Under the pieces are notes generated by a model. That model had not been told where the DNA came from and ran no database searches. It saw only the letters and a list, made by a program, of their open reading frames with translations. The position numbers and the translations under genes were made by a program. 64,000 nt of DNA from positions 1,152,238,050 to 1,152,302,049 of the forward strand of contig OY728165.1 in NCBI GenBank assembly GCA_963277665.1, read 5' to 3'. This document shows positions 12,216 through 23,150 of this stretch, one piece after another; the first letter of the stretch is position 1; the number at the start of each line of letters is the position of its first letter. Source of the DNA: Viscum album (taxonomy: Eukaryota > Streptophyta > Magnoliopsida > Santalales > Viscaceae).

Positions 12216-13344
12216 ATAATACCACTTTATTTGATGTCTGAACATCTGCTGAAGTAGTTGAAAAGGATTTCACCACCCATTTCATCTTGTAGTCTAACTG
12301 CTTCCCTTCACTCAAGCTCTTTGTCGGACACTCTTTTGGATAGTGACCCTTCTCATTTCACTTAAAACATTTCACTAACTGTAAATCAAATTTGGTCTTA
12401 CCATCACCCTGATCTTTTTTAATGCAATCACTATCCATATATCCCTTCTTACCACATCGGTTGCACTTTTCTGAATTCAGAAGACATTCCACAGCATGCA
12501 TTTTACCACATTTATCACAAACTGGAATCATAGTTTTCTTACCGTCAGACCTTTTTGAAAAATTTATTCCTTTCTCCTGCCACCTCGGTCTCTTCTTCTG
12601 CTAGTTGTTGTAGAACACTTGATCATCGGCAAAATCCATTTACTCCTTCTCAGCACATCGAACAAGATTTTCATTACTTTTGAACTCACAAGAAGTTAAA
12701 ACCCTTTGATATTTTGGATTTAATCCTGAGTAAAAATGATTGATTTTACTATCAAGGCCTCAGATAAAATATAGAGCATACCATTCCAATCGAATGAAAC
12801 ATTCTATATAAGCTGCCACTGAGTCTTCCTCTTGCCTCAATTCCAGGAATTATTTTTCTATCCTAAGTCGAATAGCCATAGGAAAATACTTCTCAAGAAA
12901 CATACCTTTGAATTCATCCTAGTTGAGAGCATTAATATCATCTTCATCCCTGAAATTTTTAACCATCGACCACCACTGATCTTCTTCACCCTCCAAAACG
13001 TAAATTGAAAAACTATCCTTTTGATAGTCTGTATACCCCATGACCTCAAAAATATTCTCCAGTACTTTAATCCACCCTTTAGCTAGCACATGGTCAGATG
13101 GTACTCTGAATGGTGGGGAATGTTGTCTCATGAAATCTTCCACCACTGACATGTTCCTCTATGGTTGATCTGGCTGATCTTGTGCATGGATAGAGCCACA
13201 ATTTATCGCTTGAGTCAACTGTGCCATTATTGCAACAACCTATTCAGTTCCAATTCCGACCATCTCAGGATGTTGATTCCGAAGGTCATTTCCTTATGTA
13301 TGCCTTCCTAACACTGCTTCCATGTTTCCTCTATGGAAAACCAT
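12216..13344 (-). pseudogene. gag: A gag (capsid/nucleocapsid), disrupted
   Basis: This is the structural Gag part of the polyprotein. The likely start is ATG at 13344-13342, about 140 bases inside the primer site. The frame is open but for in-frame stops: for example 13152-12919 is an uninterrupted stretch with the retrotransposon gag core (VLAKGWIKVLENIFEVMGY, then DQWWSM), followed by LEKYFP and LRQEEDSVAAYI. Two zinc knuckles follow: CNRCGKKGYMDSDC (about 12422-12465, His replaced by Tyr) and a second, near 12333-12375, whose second Cys codon is now TGA. Stops at 13159 and 12919 sit where Gln is expected. The frame shifts in a T-run near 12195-12215, leaving the protease in another frame. 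Confidence 0.85.
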
Positions 13345-13467
13345 TTTAAACAAACATGTCTTACATGAAGTAACATGGTAATATTTAAATGCTATATGAT
13401 TTCAGTTTGACTAAAAAATATTTTTGGATAATCATTTAATATAATTCTAACTCCTAAAGTAATCTAA

Positions 13468-13486
13468 ACCGACCTTTGATATCAAC
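13468..13486 (-). other. A primer binding site
   Basis: The minus strand directly after the 5' LTR reads GTTGATATCAAAGGTCGG, a variant of the initiator tRNA-Met primer site (TGGTATCAGAGC class). It confirms the orientation and the LTR end at 13487. Confidence 0.75.
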
Positions 13487-16400
13487 TATAAGGCCCCGGC
13501 ATTAAACATCACTTAATATTGAGTTACTTCAAGAATACATATTGATGATCTTTTCAGGCTTAGAGTTTTATCTAATTAGATCATTCAACATGCATTACAT
13601 TCCACATTTAAAAAAGTGGTTACATATAATATAGTACTCATTTTTCCCATCAACGGAATCATATTTAAAATAAAACATGGATTCTTTCCCGACACTTCAT
13701 TGACAATATCATCACATCATGTACCTTTCCCTTGACCTGTGAATAACATTTCAAAAACATGGGATGAGCATAAAAAGATCAGTAAGGGAAATAAAAGTAT
13801 GAAAAGAAAACATTTTTCCTTTTATGAAATCATACTTTACTCATAAAAAATAATCACATTATCATACCTCATTAAATCATGAATAAATCATAGAAATCAT
13901 AAGATATAAAGGTAACTTGGGGCATCCATAACATTCTTATGTAGAGAGTAACCCTCTTGGTTATGTTTAGAATACCCATCACAATATATTCCGTAAATAT
14001 CTTCAGAGAAAACATAATTTTTAACTCCTTCATGTTACCCAATACATTGGAGAGTTATATCGTGCTTAGTCGCCCTTAGTTTATTACAGAACCACCCGTC
14101 TTCATAACAATGCCCAAGAACAATAACATAATCAAATCACTTAAAACATGCATAAAGGAAACATAAAATTTCCAAATTTCAATCACAAGATATCAATAAA
14201 ACAGATTGATATAATAAAAACATTATGAAAACCATTTTCAATTCCAAAATAAATGAAAAATAAACCTTTGTATTTATTTTTCATTTAAAAAAAGGTATGG
14301 ATTGTAGAGGAAGTCGAAACTCAAATAATGGTCATGGCGGCAGAGAATTAGTTGTCACCGCGTACGTACGACAAAAACATTCTCTTATATCCTTTATTAA
14401 AATGATTTGTATTAAAAAGATTCTTTTTGGATAAAATTAAATGTAAAAGGGGATTATAGACCGTATAAAATAAGGTTGTGTATAAAACAAAATATGCCTC
14501 AATGAAAAGAGATTGAGACGAAGTCCCATACAAAGATCAATTTTTAAATAAAATAGATATATTATGTGTATTAACTATGAGTACACATAAAAAGTAAAAA
14601 TACAATATAGGAAAAAATAATATCATGACATAATTTGAATGTAGGAGATTAACCCGAAGAACGGAAATTGGGTTAAGAAGTTCCCTTACCTCGGGTCTGA
14701 CTTGACTCGATCGTTCTTTAACATCCTGAATAATAAACTTGAGTTAGTTTATACTTTCTTAAGAACCTTTTTCAAGTTCATTATTCTTTTTATATCACTT
14801 ATTACCATTTTATGAACACTATTTAATTATTTAAGTTAATAATGGTCATTTTTTCGATCATTGGTACTTGAGTCAAAAATAAACTCTTTATAATTACAAG
14901 TTGTTCATGAAGTAAAATATCCATTATATCAAGAATTATATTCATGATTTAGATATCATATATATCATATTTATCAAGTATATACATTCATTAGTAATAT
15001 TACATAATCATTTAGTTGTAAGAAATGAAATGCTCCATTCATGGAGACGGTAAGTTGTACGTATGCAAGAATGCTACTTTCATTTCTATTTCTTACTTAA
15101 TGGAGTGAAATCATAATGATATAATGGTATATCATAAATGAAAAATACATAATCTTAAGTAAAACATAAATATATTATATATCATATATAAATATAGTGT
15201 CATGTTAATGGCCACCTTTGAAGGTGTTAGAAGAATATTAAACAATCATTGTTTCGTGACTCAGAAATTCGTCGTCCACGGAAACAATATGCTCTTTAAC
15301 CATTAGATGAAGGTTTTTGTAAGTGTAGCTGGAATAATTCTTATAAAAACATCTTAGTATATTGAAGATAAATTTTTTTTTACAAATGGAATGAATAAAA
15401 AGATTTTAGGGTGTTGGAGAAGCAAAATAAAACATAATAACACAAGAGAAAACACTACCTTTAAAACAAGTAACTCTTTTTTATTTGAGCTCAAAGGCTT
15501 ACATGGGCAGACTTATACCCAAAGTGAGGCTTCTAGGAGTAATAGAGGGATGTGGAGAGGACAAATGGTCAGGGGTTGGCCGATCCAAAGGCTTTAGAGG
15601 TGTGGGTAAAGTGGTAGAAGTTGGGGCCTTTTATAAGAGGAGAGGAGGGGCACTCTTGGAAAGGTATAAAATGTTACATTATTTTCAAATGCGTTTCAGA
15701 TTTTAAAGATCCCACATTGATGTATTTATAGGATAAGGTGATAACGGTTCGAAATATACTCATAAAATAGGTCTTTGACAAGTGTATGTTATATTTTTAA
15801 CATTATCTTTTCATTTTATTTAAATCCATTATTAATGAGGTAATTGTTGCATCATCATGATGTCATAAATAATTTAATTTCTATAATGTCTAAAATTTAC
15901 TCAAAAAACACTATGATGTAGGAAATAGTTTTATCTTTGAAATTACTATTTATAGTTCAATAGATCATTTTTGTAGAAAGTATTAAAATTTTTTACTTAG
16001 GTGATACATTCTTTGTTATATTTAACTTTCTTTAAAAATAAAAAGATAAAAAGTATTTATCACACAAAAGTGATTCCATGGGGTCCCCAAGTACTGCACA
16101 AGGCATCCCATGGTCGGACATGACACAACCAGTAGTATTATAACACATTTTGGGGTCATTTTTTATTATTATGATATCATTTTATTATCCTTAACTACCT
16201 GATTACTAATTAATCAAGATAATTAAAGATAATTACCGTCCTTACTATAAATAATGTACAAAAACTAAAGAGTCTTAATTACATAATTTGGAACATCTGA
16301 TTACAAATATGTAATAAATTTTACAAAATTCCAAATACATAAATTTCAATAATTAATTTAAAAATAATTCCCATTGTCAAAATAAATAGCAAGTTTTTTT

Positions 16401-16892
16401 GAAACAATATCTAGGAAAGGTTTGACATTAGTGTATGCCCAATTCCAAAGTGAAATTAATCCAAATGACCACCATTTGACTAAATGGTAAAAATATATTC
16501 AGATTACACTTTAATAAAAATTAAAAATATAATATATCCATATAATTAAATTATATGAAAAATCAGTTTTGATATAAAATGTAGTATTTTCACTATTCAT
16601 TAAAAAAATTAACATTGTCAGACAAATACCAAAAATTTATCCAATGTAAATTTCAATGTCCCAAACATAAATAATATGTTTATTTTTATAAATATAGATT
16701 ATAAAATTGTCAAAATTTTAATTTAAAAATGGTTTGCCATCAAAAGGCAGTAAAACAATATTTTAAAAATATTAGTGTATTCAATGCTTAAGATTGGATT
16801 TATTCTCATTTTAAGCCTCTAAAACACTATCTAATTCATAAATAGACATAGATAAAAATATCAATTAATAATTACTTACTTGTAATGTTACA
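13487..16892 (-). repeat. A 5' LTR (3,406 bp)
   Basis: It begins on the minus strand TGTAACATTACAAG at 16892 and ends GCCGGGGCCTTATA at 13487. Length is identical to the other A LTR. It carries TATAAAAG (complement of 15628-15635), a donor-like CCGAG|GTAAG (intron would start at 14699) and an acceptor-like TTATTCACAG|GTCAAG (would end at 13737). A TTAACCC/GGGTTAA inverted repeat lies at about 14650-14680. The small ORFs inside it (14348-14533, 15391-15706) look fortuitous. Confidence 0.9.
15628..15635 (-). promoter_or_regulatory. A 5' LTR core promoter (TATA box)
   Basis: The minus strand reads CTCTTATAAAAGGCCCC. The same string occurs at the corresponding place in the 3' LTR of A (complement of 7556-7563), in L1 (24779-24786) and in L2 (37169-37176), always following AGTGCCCCTCCTCTC-like sequence. 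Conservation in both orientations and several elements supports a shared pol II promoter. Confidence 0.6.
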
Positions 16893-18423
16893 ATATGTAT
16901 ATAGTTTAAATAAAAGATAAGGATTTTGAATTACATCAAACAGAATACGCTTGATTGTTAGAGATTTCCTTAGGTTAATGGATGAATAATTCCACACCAG
17001 TATTAAATCTATGATATAATTAGATATATATGTCTGGGGAACAACAAAAATACCACAAGGATAAAGATATATTTTTTTGGGGGAATCATTATAATAAAAT
17101 ATTGTTTTTTAATCTATTATTACTTACTAAATCATATTGGCTGTTTTTTATGTTTTAATATGAAAATCCATTCACCTGAACTTGAATAGAGAATCCAATA
17201 TTTAGTGGTGTAGATTAAGGAGATATGTTGTTGTGAAAAAAATATTCACAGTAATTCAATCACATTATAGGGAATGACTGATCATTCGATGAAGAACAGT
17301 TTCATTGGATAAAATATAGATTTTTTATGATAGTATGTATCTATTTGAAATTTTTTCACTAATAAAATTGATGTTTAGGTTTCAAATATTTTTTTTGGTT
17401 TCCTCTAATAGAGATTAATGTTTATATTGCAGTTATTCCCAGAAAAGTTGATTCCACCAAAAACGTAATTTTTATGAATATGAATTATAGACTGATATAA
17501 TAGCTTATAGAGGATATATAGTAAATTTAAATTAAAAATATGGGTGAATTGTCTTTAAAATTCAGGGAGTGTCATCAAAATGATGAATTACGACAGGTAT
17601 ATCTATTGAAACACATAATAAATATAACTTGTAATAAATTTATATTTTAAAAATATCCTTATTCATGAAATAAAAATATATTGAACTTTATATAGGTTCT
17701 ATAGGATAATAAATCAAATAAAGATTTGTAATATAGTTCAATAATAATTATCAGTAATGTGATGCAGGTGAAACTATTTTATCAAAATCATTAAATTCAG
17801 AGTTTAATCATCATTCTCCCATATAGTATTATTGTCCATATAAGAATAAAAGTTGTAATGTTTTACTAGTGTGAATGTTGGTATAATAAATTATGTGATG
17901 TTATGTATCATTTTATAGAATAAATTTATTATGAAATAATTGACGTGATGAATTATTAATTTGAAGTCAAACACAAAAGAATAAAAAACAATGGATTGAC
18001 CAGAACACAACCCCATTTAAATAATAAAAAATAATGGAAGATATTTTAAATAATTTAGAAATAATAATGTGTACCAGATTTTGTATATTTACTATAAATG
18101 AACTAAAAGTTTGAGACCATATTATTTTTAGTAATATAACCATAACATAATGGTTCTTGTTGTAGAATTCCAATTGTGAAATATTTATGTTAAAACAGTT
18201 TATTATTCCTAAATAGTTGAGATAATAAGTGTTGATGTGATAGTCTATAAGAAGAGTATAGTATCTAATTTTTATATTATTATATTCATGAATGGCATTA
18301 TGTCATATTATTAAATAAATAATTTTTGATTAAAAAGGTACTGAATCATTTAAATAAATTTGACTCTACTTTGTCTATATATATGAAAAGTGAATGTTTT
18401 AACTCAATATTTTGGAAAATATA
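16893..18423. other. Unassigned AT-rich region between A and O
   Basis: About 1.5 kb with no convincing gene, LTR or RNA. The first five bases (ATATG) are the probable right target duplication of A. The minus-strand ORF at 17967-18173 encodes a low-complexity hydrophobic peptide with no recognisable motif and is treated as fortuitous. The LTR of O begins directly after this region. Confidence 0.4.
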
Positions 18424-21400
18424 TGTAACACCCCAAGAGTTTAGAAATTCATTTACTACATAATTCATAAAAAACTAATTCTATACAAAAAAAATTATTT
18501 TAACATAACCAAAAAAGATAATTTTTCCACTTATGTAATATGAATTTTGGAAAACTGACATTCACAATTGAGTTCAGTAAGATAATTAGTTTTTGATAAG
18601 TCAAAGTTAATTTTTTTATGAATAGTAATATAACCTTATAAATAGTTACATACTATTATGATCATTAACACTCTCTTATGAATAGTAATGTACACTAAAT
18701 TGGCCAAACAATTGAAATATCACCTCACCAGTGTATAATTATTATATTAACATATTATGAGTAAAACAATGATCATTGTATAAGTATTTTTATCTTTATA
18801 TGTCATAAATATTTGAAATAAAATTATAAGATTAATATAATAATTTTAAATGGATTTTTTTCCTAAATTTTAATCATAAAATTTTCCATTATAATGTTAT
18901 GGTTATAAGATAAATTAATTGGATCTTTATTAAATTTTTAATGTATTATAAAATGAGTTATTGTTTTCTAGTTATTTTCTTGAATAAACTATGATTTAAA
19001 AAAATATTAGGAAATTATTTTCAAAAAATGGATTAAATTTTTGATATCTACTTGTCAAAAATTTGTGGGGTGAATTTTTCATAATTTTCTAAAATACTTA
19101 ATATTTTTTCGAAAAATGTAAATATAGTTTTGAGTTTTAAGTATGTTTAATGAAATAATAATGATGTAATAATTACTGTAAAATTTTGGTATAATTTTTA
19201 TAGAAAAATGTGATATGAGGTTTCTATTGTACTGAATAATATTGAAAAATATCTTGGGCATGCCCATGTTTTTGCAAAAACCTATAATGTGGTGTCCTTT
19301 GAAATTAATAAAAAATACACTCTCGTTTAATTTTAATACGCACTCATTTGGTCTTTTTTATTCATTCAAAACTCGTAATACATATTGAACTGGTAGTTTT
19401 ACCTCCATTAAAATTTTTTAAGGAGTTCCCAATATCCCATGGTCCAAACCATCATATTTTAGGAGTTACTCTACATGGTAAGTGAATCTACACCCTTTTC
19501 TTTTTAAATCATTCATTTTATGTTATTATTATTAAATTCTGTTGAATTATAATGAGAGATGTGATTCCATATCCCCCATTATTGTCCTTATTATGTAATA
19601 ATGAATAGAGATATCTTTTTTTATCATCAAAATATTTGCAGAATTGTTATGGGATGCCGTTAGGCTGTAAAATTTTTTGTAATGAATTTCTCCACTATTC
19701 ATTTATTTTGATTTCCTTTCATTTTAATCCTCTACATATTTCACCCAAATTTTTCTAAGACTCTATTACTTAAAATGTATGGAAATTATGGCCTGAGAAA
19801 GTAATAATTCTTCTTTATCTGTCATTTTCCATTCTCTTATTCTAAAATTAAAACAACATTCGAGATGTCTTAATTTACCTCATTCACAGGAGATGGGTTT
19901 TCAATGTCTATTTAAATAATCATCACTAATAATTAAACCATTATTTTGGTTGAACCAAACAATAATATATGTATTATGTCTCATCAATGGTTCTGGAATA
20001 TTTTTTATAACATGGTTTTTATTTATAAAAAAAGTTTGTTATGTTTAATAAACCACCAGTTAACCCAAACAAATATCATTAAATAATTTATATACTTATT
20101 AATAATCATTCTATGTATCCAAATAATCATTACATCCATTTATCCTTCCGGGTATTCACAAATAACATATGACTTCAATTATGGTCAAAATTACTCAATT
20201 TAAATAATTCTACATTCATGAATATAAGTATACCGATCATGAAACAAATACACCTGAATAATGAAATTGAAACTATTAACCCATCAAAAAGAACATAAAT
20301 AAACATTATATGTTTATAATAAATCTATTACATGTAAAGAGGTTTTGAAATTATTTGTAAATTAATTTAATTTGGATATCTATGACCCTGAGTCCACGTG
20401 AATAACACCCTCAGACAGATGGTAATGGGTTCCTCATATCACTCCCATTTTTTGAGATATTATATATTATCTACTACCAAATTTTTATGATGTATTTATA
20501 CATCCGATTGTAATTTCATATCATTTATCTATTTATATTCTTGATATTAAATGTATCATTTACCGGTTATTTATTTTGGGGCATATGATTCCTTTGATTA
20601 CAAATTTTTATGTACATTCTACCCAAACCTTCATTTTTCATTTTGGTTTCTCTTATCCTATACACACATCAATTATATTATTATTTATACGTTTTTAATC
20701 TTCATAAATTTTGTATTAATTATTGATATATGTGTACTATACATAATCCAAGTTTTATTTATGGGTTGTCACATGTTTTAAATAATTCATTCAAAACATT
20801 GTTGTGAAATGAATGTTGATTCATGGTACATATATAAATTCATACCTATTTAATGGTCACTATATATTCTATTTTATGCCATATATGACTTTATAAAGTC
20901 CAAAAATTTATCATTAAAAACATTTTTGTCTCATTTCGTTTTTTATAAAAGCAAGAATGACTTTGAATAATAAAATCTATTAATATTTTCCTTAAACCGC
21001 ATAAAAATGTTTTACCTCTAATGTTTCTTTAAAAACTATTCCTGAATTATTTCCCCACATTAATACATTATTTAAAACTAATATATAATTTCAATGACCA
21101 TCCCATTTATATATTTAGATATATATATTAACAATATGATTTTATTACAAATAAAAATGATTTTTTGAAAGAACTATTTTTTACAATGTCAAAAAAGATT
21201 TTTTGAATCTCACAAAAACATTTATGAGATATATTCCTTGTTCAATGCTTATTTTTTTTATTATGGTGTATTTACATACCTTGGTATATCATATCAAGAG
21301 TCTATTTATTCAAATGATATTCTATGGGGTAATGATTTTAATGTTTCATGGTGGTATGAGACACTTTGGAATGGTTAAGTATTATTTCCTCAAGAATTTT

Positions 21401-22331
21401 TGAATGGTCAAATTTAAAAGTATCATTATTTTGGTAAACATCCTTAGATGAAAGATGTATTTCATAGAGTTTTGTCTCTTATGATATAATATAAAAATAT
21501 GTTGTTGAAGGGTTTATGATTAGTTTGAATGTAGGTGTTCTATCTTGATACCATTCACCACATTACATCGAATGGTTAGTGTTTATGTTTAATGATTGGG
21601 GAAAGTTATTTATATTTCATATATAAGTTTAATTATGAATTTATATGTTGTTTATGTTTATACAAACTCAAATGTGGAATTTATTGATCTTATTATGTGA
21701 TGGTTGGGGCCCTCTATATCCCCACTATGCATAGGTAGGTATCATGAGACAACAATATTTTGGAACGAGGCATTGATGGAATGTTTATTTATAGTCCTGT
21801 CATGAGGACTCGACGGTATAGTTTGGATGTCAGACATATTAATTTCCCTAATTAGGATAATAGTGTAGATAAATCATGTTATTAATCAACTAGTAGAATA
21901 CCCATTATTATGCATTATTATGTCATTATTTATTCAACTCTTATTTAGGATATTATGTGTTCATGTCCTATTTTTAAAGGCATTTTTTTAATTATTTACC
22001 ATGCCTAATGTTAATTTTTCTAATATATTACATTTTAATATAAACCCGTACTGAGACTCTGAGCTCATTTATTTCTTATGATTCATTTTGTGAGGATTTG
22101 AATATCATTTTAATGAATGAACTACAGGGATAAACATAGAGTTGTTGTTGTTCGAAATAAATATTTTGGGTTTTATTTAATTTCATGTTTTAATGATGAA
22201 TATATATATATATGAATCTAGTTTAAAAAAAATACTAAACTAATAAATCATTCCATGTTTGATTCATTATAATCATGGAAATATTTTAAAATAATTTAGA
22301 ATCTCTTGGATTCTGGTGTTGGGGAGTTATA
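18424..22331 (+). repeat. O left LTR (3.9 kb)
   Basis: It begins TGTAACACCCCAAGAG and ends GGTGTTGGGGAGTTATA, the same terminal pattern as L1 and L2, and is followed by a primer-like site. A GCCGTTAGGCTG motif near 19654 is shared with the LTRs of L1. Small ORFs within it (19079-19267, 20551-20781, 21203-21403) encode AT-driven hydrophobic peptides with no family resemblance. Divergence from the right copy is visibly larger than between LTRs of any L element. Confidence 0.75.
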
Positions 22332-23150
22332 TTTGATATCAAAGGAAGTTTAGTAGAAAACGTGAAAAATAGATTTAGAACATGTAGCATAGGTAACAAA
22401 ACCAAAAGATAGAATTTTAGGATAAACAAACAAAAACATCAAGTAATATTAGTATGGAATATATTATGTGTATAATTTTAAAAAATACATCCATGGTGGG
22501 ATATTACAAGTGGACACCATACGAGAATTGATGTACCTAGTAGAAACAACTCAGAAAAAGTGTTTTGTCCTTGACATAGGTTATCCTAGTATACAACAAC
22601 ATGCCTTACTATTCACTTAATTTAACACTACCAGGGGTTCTGAATATGATAATTCACATTTTCATTAAAAATCATGAAAAAGGAATTTAATTTATTTTTT
22701 TCCTTATTGAATACATGTTTACTTGTATATGATTAGTTATGGATATGATTTTAATTTATGCTATTTATTTTTATAAGTTCATATTATACATAATGATTCA
22801 TAATCTAATTTAGTGTATTCTGTTGTTTAAAAATGGTTCATAGCGGGAGGAATGAGATCATCACTAATGAAAGTGTTCAAAACAGTGTGAAGGATCATAT
22901 CTCTCATGGTCTGAAACCATCGTTTCTAAGAAAGATACTCTCTCATGTGTCCTCATCAGATAAGGAAAACTGATCATGTGTTAACAAGGAATGTAAATAA
23001 TTATCTCAGCTTATATCTTTGATGAGAAGAAAATGAAAAGGAGGATGGTAGAGGTAAATATGGATAAAAGGAATAAGGTAATAAAGGGTTTTCATACAAG
23101 TGATTACTCAGGAATGAATCTCCCTAGTACACACTTAATGAGAATGATTG
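22332..23150 (+). other. O interior, part 1 (primer site and non-coding leader)
   Basis: It opens with TTTGATATCAAAGGAAG, which aligns with the tRNA-Met-type primer sites GTTGGTATCAAAGG of the L elements. No ORF or gag motif is visible in the remaining 800 bases. The last five bases, GATTG (23146-23150), form the left side of the L1 target duplication. Confidence 0.6.

Larger units (their letters stand above)
5415..16892 (-). mobile_element. A: complete Tekay-like Ty3/Gypsy (chromovirus-type) element, minus strand
   Basis: The 11.5-kb element has two LTRs of exactly equal length (3,406 bp), a primer site just inside the 5' LTR (13486 downward), a gag-pol region and a polypurine tract next to the 3' LTR (8821-8834). 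Target duplications are ATAAG and ATATG (4 of 5 bases). Domain order on the minus strand is gag with CCHC knuckles, protease, reverse transcriptase, RNase H, integrase with GPY/F-like region and a chromodomain-like tail, which is the Ty3/Gypsy order. By eye the two LTRs are about 86% identical over their outer 175 bases, so the insertion is old. gag-pol is inactivated. The element shares promoter and LTR blocks with L1, L2 and L3, so its family is the likely autonomous partner. Confidence 0.9.

Noticed and set aside
17967..18173. Small hydrophobic membrane protein on the minus strand
   Set aside because: The composition follows from AT-rich DNA (Ile, Phe, Leu, Tyr). There is no motif, promoter or homologous copy to support it.
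16898..18423. A host gene exon (a TATATTGCAG acceptor-like site near 17440)
   Set aside because: No open frame with protein-like composition follows, and no matching donor or homologous peptide was recognised.
20551..20781. Hydrophobic 76-codon ORF
   Set aside because: It lies inside the left LTR of O and is not open in the homologous part of the right LTR near 46900-47100.
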